A stretch of DNA of 12,318 nucleotides from positions 12,678-24,995 of the forward strand of contig DCCL01000247.1 in assembly GCA_002313795.1 (NCBI GenBank), in the 5' to 3' direction. Shown here in pieces: positions 1 to 7,640 of this stretch (position 1 is the first letter of the stretch; each line of letters starts with the position of its first letter). The notes below the pieces were generated by a model, which saw nothing but the letters and a program-made list of their open reading frames with translations, was not told where the DNA came from and did not search any database. Made by a program: the position numbers and the translations under genes. The stretch is from Faecalibacterium prausnitzii (GTDB taxonomy: Bacteria; Bacillota; Clostridia; Oscillospirales; Ruminococcaceae).

Positions 1-2
1 AG

Positions 3-44
3 ACCGTTCAGGCGGTGTGCAATGCTTATGAAAACGGCTTCTAA
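3..44 (+). CDS. 3' end of an unidentified gene (partial)
   Basis: Only the last 13 codons before a TAA at 42-44 lie in the window; they read TVQAVCNAYENGF. The frame is chosen because its stop lies 16 bases before a strong rho-independent terminator hairpin (61-94), the usual spacing for a gene end. Another frame stops at 31, so the reading frame is not certain, and nothing can be said about function. Confidence 0.35.
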   Translation, partial: TVQAVCNAYENGF

Positions 45-60
45 AATCGCAGCAAAAGCA

Positions 61-94
61 CAAGGCCCTCCCGGAGGATTCCGGGAGGGCCTTG
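61..94 (+). terminator. Strong hairpin terminator
   Basis: A 14-bp perfect stem (61-74 pairing with 81-94) encloses a 6-base loop and is followed by a moderately T-rich stretch (TTGTTCT). It would end transcription of the plus-strand gene finishing at 44, and it also insulates the convergent tct operon. Confidence 0.75.
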
Positions 95-143
95 TTGTTC
101 TGCCTGAAAGCGTTCTCGTTTTCCCTATAAGCTCTGTGGACGC

Positions 144-180
144 GAAATGCGGCCATCCCGCGATGGGACGGCCGCATTTC
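144..180 (-). terminator. Hairpin downstream of tctA, likely operon terminator
   Basis: Arms GAAATGCGGCC (144-154) and GGCCGCATTTC (170-180) pair over 11 bp, with a further TCCC/GGGA pairing inside the loop. The structure lies about 40 bases past the tctA stop. The minus-strand exit lacks a clear T-run, so termination could be weak, or the hairpin may mainly stabilise the mRNA 3' end. A terminator acting on both strands is possible, since the plus-strand exit is T-rich. Confidence 0.55.
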
Positions 181-220
181 TTTGGGAATGTAAAAGACAG
201 AGCTTGTCTGGATGTTGGGG

Positions 221-1750
221 TTATGCGTTCTCCTGTGCAGCGTTTGCAGCAGTCTTCTTGTTGATCTTGCTCTGGTTATAGACAGAGTAGATGATAACGA
301 GGATAGCCACGCCTGCAAAGACCATTGCGATGGGAGAGGTGGTGATGGCAAAGAAGTTGCCGCGCTGGATGTTCATGTAGCGCACGAAGTTCTTCTCGCA
401 CATGGGTCCCAGAATGAGGGCCAGCAGGATGGGAGAGAGGGGGAACTCGTACTTGTTCATCAGCCAGCCGATGATGCCGAAGGCGACGCAGACGCCCACA
501 TCAAAGGCATTCTTGTTGATGGAGAAAGCACCCAGCAGGGAGATGACCAGAATGATGGGGTAGAGCATCTTCTTCTCGACCGAGACGATCTTGGCGAAGA
601 AGCGGACGCCCAGGCAGCCCACCACCAGCATGCAGAGGTTTGCCAGCATCAGAGCGGCGAACACGCGGTAGACGGTGGGCAGCTCGGTGACGTACATCAT
701 GGGGCCCGGGGTGATGCCCTTCATGATGAAGGCACCCAGCAGGATGGCGGTAACGGAGTCACCGGGAACACCCAGAGACAGCAGGGGGATCATAGCGCCG
801 CCGGAGCAGCCGTTGTTTGCGGACTCGGTCGCAGCAACACCGTTGGGGATGCCGGTGCCGTACAGCTCAGGGTGCTTACTTGCAGACTTGCTTGCGCCGT
901 AGGAGACGAAGACCGCGATGTCGCCGCCTGCGCCGGGGATCGCACCGATGAAGGTGCCGATGAGGCCGCCGGACAGGATGTTGGGCCAGATCTGCTTGAT
1001 GGTCTTGAGGTCAGGCAGAACGTTGGTGATCTTCTCCTTGGACTTCTGCTCCTGCTCCTCGCCGCGGATGATGCGCTCCACACCGGCGATGACTTCGGAG
1101 ACAGCGAACAGACCGATCAGAGTAGGGATGAACTGGAAGCCATCCAGCAGGCCGGTCTGCTTGGTGGTGATGAAACGGGGGATGCCGTTGGTGGGGTCGA
1201 GGCCGACGGTGCACAGCAGCATGCCGAAGAAAGCGCTGATGAGGCCCTTGGCCACCGACTTGCCGGAGATAGCGACGATGACAGACAGGCCGAAGACAGC
1301 CAGCATGAACATCTCGCCGGGGCCGAAGTTCATGGCCATGTCAGCGACCAGCGGAGACAGGAAGGTCATGACCAGAGCGCCGATGACGCCGCCGCAGAAG
1401 GAGGCGAACATGGCGACGGACAAAGCCTTGCCGGCCTGGCCCTTCTTGCACATGGGGTAGCCGTCCAGCAGGGTAGCGGCTGCAGCCGGGGTGCCGGGGG
1501 CGTGGATAAGGATGGCGGAGATGGAACCGCCGTACATGCCGCCGCAGTAGATGCCCAGCAGCAGGCCGATGGACGGGATGAGGTCCATGCCGAAGGAGAA
1601 GGGGATGAGCAGAGCCACGCCCATGGTGGCCGTCATGCCCGGGATAGCGCCCAGCAGAACGCCGCCCAGCGCACCGATGAAGGTCATCAGGATGACCTCG
1701 GGGTTGGACCAGACAGCAGCGTAGCTGGAAAGAAGCAGATTAAAATCCAT
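221..1750 (-). CDS. tctA: Tripartite tricarboxylate transporter, large membrane subunit TctA
   Basis: This 509-residue, highly hydrophobic protein has the length and motifs of TctA, the large permease subunit that takes up citrate-like or other carboxylates with an ion gradient. Two related glycine-rich repeats are visible: GGVLLGAIPGMTATMG near residues 29-44 and LIGTFIGAIPGAGGDIA near 263-279. The family stretches GIYCGGMYGGSISAIL (66-81) and GGAMIPLLSLGVPGDS (317-332) are also present. Many membrane segments fill the rest; the C-terminus is short and polar. The ATG at 1750 is preceded by AAGGAGGG, whose first bases are shared with the tctB stop codon, so the two genes are probably translationally coupled. 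It is the last gene of tctC-tctB-tctA. The substrate cannot be told from sequence, since TctC sets specificity. Confidence 0.93.
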   Translation of the reverse strand: MDFNLLLSSYAAVWSNPEVILMTFIGALGGVLLGAIPGMTATMGVALLIPFSFGMDLIPSIGLLLGIYCGGMYGGSISAILIHAPGTPAAAATLLDGYPMCKKGQAGKALSVAMFASFCGGVIGALVMTFLSPLVADMAMNFGPGEMFMLAVFGLSVIVAISGKSVAKGLISAFFGMLLCTVGLDPTNGIPRFITTKQTGLLDGFQFIPTLIGLFAVSEVIAGVERIIRGEEQEQKSKEKITNVLPDLKTIKQIWPNILSGGLIGTFIGAIPGAGGDIAVFVSYGASKSASKHPELYGTGIPNGVAATESANNGCSGGAMIPLLSLGVPGDSVTAILLGAFIMKGITPGPMMYVTELPTVYRVFAALMLANLCMLVVGCLGVRFFAKIVSVEKKMLYPIILVISLLGAFSINKNAFDVGVCVAFGIIGWLMNKYEFPLSPILLALILGPMCEKNFVRYMNIQRGNFFAITTSPIAMVFAGVAILVIIYSVYNQSKINKKTAANAAQENA

Positions 1751-1765
1751 AACTGTGCTCCCTCC

Positions 1766-2302
1766 TTAAATCATGTCCACAAGGGTACGCAGGAAGTTCA
1801 GCGGGCCCAGCGGGATATTGACGGTAAGCACCTTGTAGAATATCAGCCACATGCCCAGAGGCACCAGCACGCTCACAAGGATCATCTGCACCCAGTTGCG
1901 CTTACCGATGAGGAACATGATGATCATGGACAGCACCATAGCGCACAGGATGTAGCCGCAGCTCTTGAACAGGGCGGCAAACAGCACGCAGAGCAGGATG
2001 ACCAGATAGGCAGCAGCCACGCCCTTGTCCTTCAGGGGGTTCAGGGTGCCGACCTCAGCGGCCACAGGGTCGCCAGGCTTTATGGTGCCGAACAGCTTGA
2101 TGAGGGACTGGACGAGCAGCATGACCGAGAAGATCAGCATGCCCACGATCATGACGCGGGGGAAGGTGGAAGCCTGCACGTAGGTGTTGGCCACCTCGGG
2201 GAATTTGTCGGTCTGGAGCCATGCCCAGACACCGATGACAATAAAAATGATGGAACCGACCAGATTGGAGAACGCCATCGTCTTCATTTTGTCTTTGTTC
2301 AA
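1766..2302 (-). CDS. tctB: Tripartite tricarboxylate transporter, small membrane subunit TctB
   Basis: A 178-residue protein with about four or five membrane segments, beginning with NLVGSIIFIVIGVWAW near residues 13-28, and a polar charged loop near 75-95. Size, topology and position between tctC and tctA fit TctB, the poorly conserved small membrane partner of TctA. The best start is a TTG at 2302, because a GAGGAGG site lies about nine bases upstream; the internal ATGs a few codons later lack such a site. Its TAA is 15 bases before the tctA start. The 83-base gap to tctC carries a terminator-like hairpin, which suggests that tctB and tctA are made at a lower level than tctC. Confidence 0.9.
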   Translation of the reverse strand: MNKDKMKTMAFSNLVGSIIFIVIGVWAWLQTDKFPEVANTYVQASTFPRVMIVGMLIFSVMLLVQSLIKLFGTIKPGDPVAAEVGTLNPLKDKGVAAAYLVILLCVLFAALFKSCGYILCAMVLSMIIMFLIGKRNWVQMILVSVLVPLGMWLIFYKVLTVNIPLGPLNFLRTLVDMI

Positions 2303-2338
2303 AAGGGATTCCTCCTCTCTCTACTTTCTCATAAGAAA

Positions 2339-2363
2339 GGGGCAGGCATGAGCTGCCTGCCCC
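2339..2363 (-). terminator. Intercistronic attenuator/terminator between tctC and tctB
   Basis: GGGGCAGGCA (2339-2348) pairs perfectly over 10 bp with TGCCTGCCCC (2354-2363) around a 5-base loop. On the minus strand the stem is followed by TTTCTT, as in a rho-independent terminator. It lies just after the tctC stop and before tctB, a layout known in solute-binding-protein transporters where the binding protein is needed in excess. A smaller AGAAAG/CTTTCT hairpin follows directly. Partial readthrough is inferred. Confidence 0.65.
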
Positions 2364-2385
2364 AGCAAATACTCAGAAACTCAAA

Positions 2386-3429
2386 TCAGAGGCCGACAGC
2401 ATCCATAGCAGCTGCGACGTCGGTAGCAGCCTGCTTCAGGTAGTCGGTGTAGCCCTGTGCATCCAGGTAGGCGATGGTCTGACCGTTGTTGTTCATGAAG
2501 GTAACAAAGTCAGGATCCTCGATGGCAGCGGCGCAGGCCTCTTCCAGACGGGTGTGGATGGCTTCGTCCACGCCCAGAGGAGTGGCCATACCACGCTGGG
2601 TACCGTACTGGATATCGTAGCCCTGCTCCTTGCAGGTGGGGATGTCGGGGAATGCAGCGTTGCGCTCCTCGTCCATGACGCCCAGGCAGATCAGGTCGCC
2701 GGACTCGATGAAGCTGCGTGCCTCAGCCAGAGAAACGGTAACGCCCTGGATGAAGCCGCCGGCTGCGTTCTGGACAGCGGTAGCAGCACCTTCCTGATAG
2801 GTGATCATCTGGATGTCGATGCCGGCAGCGCTCATCAAGTAGCCGCCTGCGATGTGCCAGACAGAAGCGTTGGAAGAGCCGCCCATCTGGACCTCACCGG
2901 GGTGAGCCTTGCAGTAATCGATGAAGCCTGCCAGGTCGGAGATGTTGTTGTCAGCAGCCCACTTTGCGCTGACGGTAACGGTAGCAGCATCGGTGTTGAC
3001 GCGGCACAGGGGAGCGTAGTTCTCCCAGGTCAGGTCACTGGTGCCCAGCTTCTTGTAGGTAGCCAGCTCGAAGGTGATCATGCCGATGGTGTAGCCGTCG
3101 GGAGTAGCGTCTGCGATAGCCTGATGGCCCAGGATGCCGCCGCCGCCAGTCTGGTTGTCAACAGTCAGGGTAACGCCCAGGTTCTTGCTCAGAGCCTCGC
3201 AGAATGCGCGCAGGCAGGCATCGGTGCCGCCGCCTGCAGACCAGGGGCAGATGACGGAAATGCCCTTGGTGGGGTAGTCGATGGACTTGCCGCTGGCAGC
3301 GCTTGCCGCAGTAGAAGCCGCAGTGGAAGTGGCAGTGCTGCTGGAAGAGCCGCCGCAGGCAGTCAGGACGCCAGCTGCACCCACAGCAGCAGAGGCTGCC
3401 AGGAAGTCACGACGAGAGATCTTTTTCAT
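2386..3429 (-). CDS. tctC: Tripartite tricarboxylate transporter substrate-binding protein TctC (lipoprotein)
   Basis: This 347-residue extracytoplasmic solute receptor delivers the substrate to TctA/TctB. The N-terminus has SRRDFLAAS (residues 5-13), a twin-arginine-like signal, followed by a hydrophobic stretch and the lipobox LTAC with Cys25, so a membrane-anchored lipoprotein is expected. A Ser/Thr/Ala-rich linker covers about 28-47. The mature domain opens with YPTKGISVICPWSAGGGTD, the hallmark start of TTT-family receptors, and TVDNQTGGGGILG near 90-102 matches the second conserved ligand-loop region. The ATG at 3429 is preceded by a clear GGAGGT. It is the first gene of the operon, divergent from the HD-GYP genes. 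The ligand is unknown; family members bind citrate, other carboxylates and aromatic acids. Confidence 0.93.
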   Translation of the reverse strand: MKKISRRDFLAASAAVGAAGVLTACGGSSSSTATSTAASTAASAASGKSIDYPTKGISVICPWSAGGGTDACLRAFCEALSKNLGVTLTVDNQTGGGGILGHQAIADATPDGYTIGMITFELATYKKLGTSDLTWENYAPLCRVNTDAATVTVSAKWAADNNISDLAGFIDYCKAHPGEVQMGGSSNASVWHIAGGYLMSAAGIDIQMITYQEGAATAVQNAAGGFIQGVTVSLAEARSFIESGDLICLGVMDEERNAAFPDIPTCKEQGYDIQYGTQRGMATPLGVDEAIHTRLEEACAAAIEDPDFVTFMNNNGQTIAYLDAQGYTDYLKQAATDVAAAMDAVGL

Positions 3430-3469
3430 TTCTTGTTACCTCCGATTCACGTTGCACACCCTCGCGCCG

Positions 3470-3494
3470 GGTGCCGGACTTTGCTTCCGGCACC
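3470..3494 (-). promoter_or_regulatory. Stable hairpin in the tctC 5' leader
   Basis: GGTGCCGGA (3470-3478) pairs over 9 bp with TCCGGCACC (3486-3494), and after one mismatch two further pairs are possible. It lies between the proposed promoter and the tctC ribosome site, about 40 bases before the start codon. No T-run follows on the minus strand, so a stabilising leader hairpin is more likely than a terminator. Confidence 0.45.
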
Positions 3495-3530
3495 GGGATA
3501 CCCGCAGAAAAGGATGTGCCTTTGGATATT

Positions 3531-3559
3531 ATGATAGCGCATATTTTATCATCCCGCAA
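3531..3559 (-). promoter_or_regulatory. Putative sigma-A promoter of the tct operon
   Basis: On the minus strand TTGCGG (3554-3559) and TATCAT (3531-3536) are separated by exactly 17 bases, in an AT-rich patch inside otherwise GC-rich DNA. The start site would be near 3524, giving a leader of about 95 bases. Both boxes are imperfect and no experimental support exists. Confidence 0.4.
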
Positions 3560-3682
3560 TTAGAGCCAAGCACAAATTTTAATGAAAAAGTTTGTACATT
3601 CTGACCCGGATGATAAGTTCTGCCCCTGCCTGTATCGCGGTATTCCGTGTTCTTTGCCGGCGGCTCCAAAGAATCTTTTCCG

Positions 3683-3699
3683 ATGCATTTCGGATGCAT
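3683..3699. repeat. Paired ATGCAT palindromes in the tctC/HD-GYP intergenic region
   Basis: ATGCAT occurs at 3683-3688 and 3694-3699, 11 bases apart start to start, i.e. one helical turn, and an overlapping CCGA/TCGG pairing is also present. It lies between the two divergent promoters, where an operator would sit. The 376-base gene-free interval 3430-3805 otherwise holds the tct promoter and leader and the HD-GYP promoter. No regulator is recognised. Confidence 0.3.
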
Positions 3700-3721
3700 A
3701 TTTTCTCTTTGAAATTCTCTC

Positions 3722-3750
3722 TGTTCACCGGAGCGATTTCATTGTATAAT
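3722..3750 (+). promoter_or_regulatory. Putative promoter of the HD-GYP gene pair
   Basis: A perfect TATAAT (3745-3750) lies about 55 bases before the ATG at 3806. At a 17-base spacing the -35 box would be TGTTCA, only a partial match, so it may need an activator. The site also rules out the upstream in-frame ATG at 3752, which would be at or before the transcription start. Confidence 0.45.
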
Positions 3751-3805
3751 ATTGGAAGAAACATTTTCCTCATCCTGTGTGCTATTTTCCGGAGGAGACC
3801 GTTCC

Positions 3806-4975
3806 ATGCTTCACCGTCTCTGGCTTCTCATCCGAGAGGTCTATCGCTACGAAAAAGAGTCCCCGCTGGACTCCGATTATCTGCGCCGGGTGCTGACCCT
3901 CGTCGTCATCACCCTGTTCGCGCTGAACTTCAGCTGCAATGGTCTGGGCAAACCCAGTGTGTTCATCCTCACCGGGCTCATCAGCCTTGTGCTGGTGGCG
4001 GTGGCGTGGCTGTTGCCCCGCTCCCGGAACGAAAAGCGTCTGGTGACACTGGGCAGTACCGCCATCGTTCTTCTGGGTTTTTTGCTTCTGGTGCAGAACG
4101 ACAACGACGGCTTCCAGAATCTCTGGCTCTTCCTGCTGCCGGCCATCCTTTTCATCCAGTCCGGCCTGCCCATCGGCCTGCCCTTCTGCACCCTCTACGG
4201 CCTTGCGGCTACCTGTCTTCTGTGGGGGAATTTTTCCCACAGCTATCCTCCGGACTACGCCCTCTACTACCCAGCCGCCTACTGGACCTTCTGCCTGCTC
4301 ATGACCACGGCGGACGTCTTCTACAAGCACTACCGCATCCAGCGGGAGCAGAGCGAGCGGGAGATGGAGCAGCAGGTGCAGGCCACCGTCCACGAAGCCC
4401 GGAAGCTGATGGTCAGCTCCGTTGCCGCCATCAGCCAGATGATAGACGAAAAGGACCGCTACACCAGCGAGCATTCCCACCGTGTAGCCGAGTATTCCCG
4501 GCTCATCGGGCAGCACATGGGCCTGTCGGAAGAGGAGCTGGACCGGCTGTACCGCAGCGCCCTGCTCCACGACATCGGAAAGATCGGCGTGCCGGACGCC
4601 ATCCTCAACAAGCCCTCCCGGCTGACCGACGAGGAATTTGCCCTCATGAAGCAGCACACCGTCTGGGGCCGCAAAATACTGGAAGGGCTGGAGTTCCTGC
4701 CCCAGGCCGACTACGGCGCAAGCTACCATCACGAGCGGTACGACGGCAAGGGGTATCCCGCCGGGCTGAAGGGCGGAGATCTGCCGGAGATGGTCTGGAT
4801 CATCAGCGCTGCCGATGCGCTGGACGCCATGAGCTCAGACCGATGCTACCGCCGCCACTGTGACAAAGACTATATCATCCACGAATTTCAGAAATGGAGC
4901 GGGAAGCAGTTTGAGCCTGCAGCGGCAAAAGCTGTGGTAGAACTGCTGGAAAGCGGTGCCATCCCGCTGGAGTGA
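3806..4975 (+). CDS. Membrane-anchored HD-GYP phosphodiesterase, intact catalytic motifs
   Basis: The 389-residue protein has about six hydrophobic segments (roughly 28-44, 52-70, 80-97, 104-119, 122-141, 157-173), a charged linker (174-205), then an HD-GYP domain. HD-GYP proteins hydrolyse cyclic di-GMP (some act on other cyclic dinucleotides) on the cytoplasmic side of the membrane. All signature motifs are present: HSHRVAEYS at 223-231, LLHDIGKIGVPD with His255-Asp256, MKQHTVWG with His284, HHERYDGKGYP at 308-318, and AADALDAMSSDR at 335-346, so activity is expected. The N-terminal membrane module matches no sensor domain I can name. The start ATG at 3806 has GGAGGAG 8 bases upstream. It is followed, 4 bases after its stop, by a second, degenerate HD-GYP gene. 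No diguanylate cyclase lies in the window. Confidence 0.9.
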   Translation: MLHRLWLLIREVYRYEKESPLDSDYLRRVLTLVVITLFALNFSCNGLGKPSVFILTGLISLVLVAVAWLLPRSRNEKRLVTLGSTAIVLLGFLLLVQNDNDGFQNLWLFLLPAILFIQSGLPIGLPFCTLYGLAATCLLWGNFSHSYPPDYALYYPAAYWTFCLLMTTADVFYKHYRIQREQSEREMEQQVQATVHEARKLMVSSVAAISQMIDEKDRYTSEHSHRVAEYSRLIGQHMGLSEEELDRLYRSALLHDIGKIGVPDAILNKPSRLTDEEFALMKQHTVWGRKILEGLEFLPQADYGASYHHERYDGKGYPAGLKGGDLPEMVWIISAADALDAMSSDRCYRRHCDKDYIIHEFQKWSGKQFEPAAAKAVVELLESGAIPLE

Positions 4976-4979
4976 CACG

Positions 4980-6137
4980 ATGAACAGACGAACTTTGGAA
5001 CACATCCGCGAGGTGGTCTGCGTCCCCTATGGAGACCTTCATCTCTCCCTCTATATGAAGGGCATCATGGCCCTGTTCTGGCTGGTGCAGCTGGCTTTGG
5101 GCTTCCTGTATGGTGCGCCTCCGGCCTTTTTTCTCCTGCTGGGCGGGATGCTCCTTCTCAACAGCGTCAACATCCTGTCCCACTGCAGGATAGGCCGCGG
5201 GCTGGAACTGGTCATTGCGCTGCTGCTTCTGGGCTGCAATGCCGTGATATTCCAGCAGTCTTATGTGGGCTATTTCAGCTGGTTTTTCCTCTTTCTTTTC
5301 TCCTTCACCTGCACTTTCGTGCTGGGCCTCCGGGGCGGCACAGTGGTCAACCTACTGAGCCTCTTGTGGGTGGTCGGCTGTCTGTACGGCGGGCTGATGC
5401 CCGACCCTGCCGCCGTCTACGGCGAGAGCTTTCTGCCCCGGTTCCCCTTCCTGTTTTTCTGCATCATGGGCGTCGCCCACATCATCATGTTCTCCATCCA
5501 GCGCTACTGGCTGGACAAGACCCGACGCCACATCTTATTACAGGCCCGCATCGACGCGGAAAAGCAGAAGCTCTCTGAAATGTCCCTCAAGGTCATCACC
5601 TCCATGTACAGCGCCCTCAGTTCCAAGATCCCGGAGATCGACCTCCATTGTCAGCGGGTCGCCGACCTGACACAGGAGCTGGCCCGCCGAATGGGGCTGG
5701 ACGCTGCGGCCTGTCTGGGCGGCTATTACGCGGGCCTTCTCCACGAAGTGGGGATGGTGGGCCTGCCGGATGACGTGGTGCTGCGGCGGAACATCACCGA
5801 GGAACAGTACCAGCTCTACAAGACCTATGTTGACCGGGGCTGCCGCATCATCCAGGAACTGCAGATCGTGGACCGAGTGGCCGAGATCGTCCGGTATCAC
5901 CGGGAGAACTACGACGGCACCGGCTATCTGGAGGGGCGGAAAGGTGAGGATATCCCGCTGCTCTCCCGCATCCTTGCCGTAGCCGACTTCACTGACCGCC
6001 ATCTCCGCCGGGGTGAATCGGCAGAGTACATCATCGACGGCCTCCGCCGCCGGGCCGGACATGACTTTGACCCCAAATGTGCAGAGCTCATGTGCGGGCT
6101 CCTGCAGGAGGGCCGGCAGAAAGAAACGACTTTATAA
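4980..6137 (+). CDS. Membrane-anchored degenerate HD-GYP-like protein
   Basis: The 385-residue protein has the same plan as its neighbour: about six membrane segments (26-46, 48-65, 74-92, 98-115, 118-137, 152-175), a linker, and an HD-GYP-type domain. The catalytic residues have drifted: HDIGK is replaced by HEVGM (His255-Glu256), the position of His284 in the neighbour is Tyr, the HHE triad is HRE (307-309), and GYP is GYL. His223 and Asp336 remain. At least three expected metal ligands are therefore changed, which points to a non-catalytic or altered-specificity partner. ATG 4980 is preferred over the GTG at 4956 because GGAG lies seven bases before it, overlapping the end of the upstream gene; this implies translational coupling. 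A regulator or binding partner of the first protein is inference. Confidence 0.85.
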   Translation: MNRRTLEHIREVVCVPYGDLHLSLYMKGIMALFWLVQLALGFLYGAPPAFFLLLGGMLLLNSVNILSHCRIGRGLELVIALLLLGCNAVIFQQSYVGYFSWFFLFLFSFTCTFVLGLRGGTVVNLLSLLWVVGCLYGGLMPDPAAVYGESFLPRFPFLFFCIMGVAHIIMFSIQRYWLDKTRRHILLQARIDAEKQKLSEMSLKVITSMYSALSSKIPEIDLHCQRVADLTQELARRMGLDAAACLGGYYAGLLHEVGMVGLPDDVVLRRNITEEQYQLYKTYVDRGCRIIQELQIVDRVAEIVRYHRENYDGTGYLEGRKGEDIPLLSRILAVADFTDRHLRRGESAEYIIDGLRRRAGHDFDPKCAELMCGLLQEGRQKETTL

Positions 6138-6141
6138 ACAC

Positions 6142-6182
6142 AAAAAAGGCCCGCAGGCCGGAGAGACATCCGGCTGCGGGCC
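6142..6182 (-). terminator. Terminator between the convergent HD-GYP and MATE genes
   Basis: A GC-rich stem (6148-6162 with 6169-6182, one bulged base, 6-base loop) is followed on the minus strand by six T residues (6142-6147). This is a strong rho-independent terminator for the MATE gene. On the plus strand it lies 10 bases past the second HD-GYP stop, with a weaker T-rich exit (ATTCTATTT), so it probably serves both. Confidence 0.8.
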
Positions 6183-6202
6183 CATTCTATTTCCGGGGAA
6201 AT

Positions 6203-7572
6203 CATACCCTTCCGGCACCCCGGTCGAGGATCTTATCGAACCGGGAGAAGAAGGTGATGGCCGTGATGGTCGCGGCCAGGATATCGCTGACCGGCTCGGC
6301 CAGAAAGACGCCGAAGCACTTGTCTGCCACAAAGTGGGGCAGGATGAAGATGAGGGGGATAAGGAGAATGATCTTGCGCAGGCAGGCCAGCAGCAGGCTG
6401 ACTTTTGCCTGACCCAGCGCCATAAAACTCTGCTGGCAGGCGATCTGGACGCCCATGGCGAGGATGCCCGCCATATAGATGCGCATAGCCCATGTAGTGT
6501 AGGAGATAAGGGCCGCATCCGAGGTGAAGATGCCCGCCACCACGCCGGGAATCAGCATCATAAGGAGCCAGAACAGGGTGGTATAGCCAAAGCAGAGGGT
6601 GAGCTGGAACCGGAACGCCTCTTTGACCCGGTCTTTTTTGCCAGCACCGAAGTTGAAGCTCATCACCGGCTGGCCGCCCTGACAGATGCCCTGGATGGGC
6701 ATGGTGCAGAGCTGGGACACGCTGGTAATGACGGTCATGGCACCCACGGCCACATCACCGCCGTAGCGGGCGAGGCTGGAACTGAAGCTGATGGACAGCA
6801 GGCTCTCGGTGGAGAGCATGACAAAGGAGGAGATGCCCAGACTCAGCACCGGCAGGATGACTTTGCCTTCCGGTTTCAGATTCTGTTTCCGGAGCTTCAG
6901 GATGGTCTTTCTGCCGGTGAGAAACTTCAAGATCCAGCAGGCACCCACGGCCTGACTGAGAACCGTTGCCACTGCCGCGCCCCGGACGCCCCAGCCAAAG
7001 CCGAAGATGAGGATGGGGTCAAGGACGATATTGATGACCGCACCGATGACAGTGGTGAGCATACTGATCTTGGCAAAGCCCTGCGTGGTGATAAAGGGAT
7101 TCATGCCCATCACCAGCAGGACGAACACCGAGCCGAGGATGTAGATGCGGCCATAGGCCACCGCATAGGGCAGGGTGGAGTCACTGGCACCGAAGAGCCG
7201 CAGCAGGGCAGGGGCTCCGGCGTAGAAGCCCACCGTCAGCACCACGGCAAAGAGCAGCAGCATGGTGAAGCTGTTGCCGATGATCTTTTCGGCCTCGTCC
7301 TTTTTGCCCTGACCCAGAGCGATGGCGGTGCGGGGTGCGCCGCCTGCGCCGATGAGCATGGCGAACGCATTCAGGAGCATGAGGATGGGGGCGAACAGGC
7401 CCACACCTGTCAGCGCCGCCGCGCCGATGCCCTCGATGTGGCCGATGTAGATGCGGTCTACGATATTATAAAGCAGATTGACCACCTGCGCCACCACGGC
7501 GGGGATCATCAGCTGCAAGAGCAGGGGCTTGACCGGCCCGCTGCCCATGTCCTGTCGGTTCTGTGCTGCCAT
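6203..7572 (-). CDS. MATE-family multidrug/cation efflux transporter
   Basis: A protein of about 456 residues, the usual MATE length, with roughly twelve membrane segments. MATE pumps export cationic drugs, dyes or metabolites in exchange for Na+ or H+ across the cytoplasmic membrane. Family features include the opening GPVKPLLLQLMIPAVVAQ, then VNLLYNIVDRIYIGHI, IGAGGAPRTAIALGQGKK, and the second-half counterpart QPVMSFNFGAGKKDRVKEA; the overall look is closest to MepA-like members. The ATG at 7572 is chosen because the promoter at 7612-7640 places the transcript start near 7605, so a longer reading from a TTG at 7686 would begin upstream of the promoter. A GAGGT lies 13 bases ahead of the ATG, a rather long spacing. 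The gene stands alone, divergent from nhaC. Its substrate cannot be read from sequence. Confidence 0.92.
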
Positions 7573-7596
7573 AGGTTTTCTTCTGACCTCGATTAC

Positions 7597-7608
7597 TTCA
7601 AATTTGAA
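7597..7608. promoter_or_regulatory. 12-bp perfect palindrome (operator candidate) at the MATE start site
   Basis: TTCAAATTTGAA reads the same on both strands and lies just downstream of the -10 box of the MATE promoter, covering the expected start site. A repressor bound there would block initiation. Palindromes of this size and TTCAA/TTGAA character are typical of MarR-type regulators, which often control efflux pumps, but no such regulator gene is in the window. Confidence 0.5.
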
Positions 7609-7611
7609 ATG

Positions 7612-7640
7612 AATATAGCATAACCCGCCGGGCCTGTCAA
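7612..7640 (-). promoter_or_regulatory. Consensus sigma-A promoter of the MATE gene
   Basis: On the minus strand a perfect TTGACA (7635-7640) is followed after 17 bases by TATATT (7612-7617). The expected start near 7605 gives a leader of about 33 bases before the ATG at 7572. Confidence 0.8.

Noticed and set aside
212..2443. A 743-codon plus-strand frame across the tct operon
   Set aside because: It is the antisense shadow of GC-rich tctA/tctB. Its product is rich in Asp, His and Gln with no domain, while the opposite strand encodes clear TctA and TctB.
6013..7623. A 536-codon plus-strand frame opposite the MATE gene
   Set aside because: It is the antisense shadow of a recognisable transporter; it has low-complexity composition and no motif.
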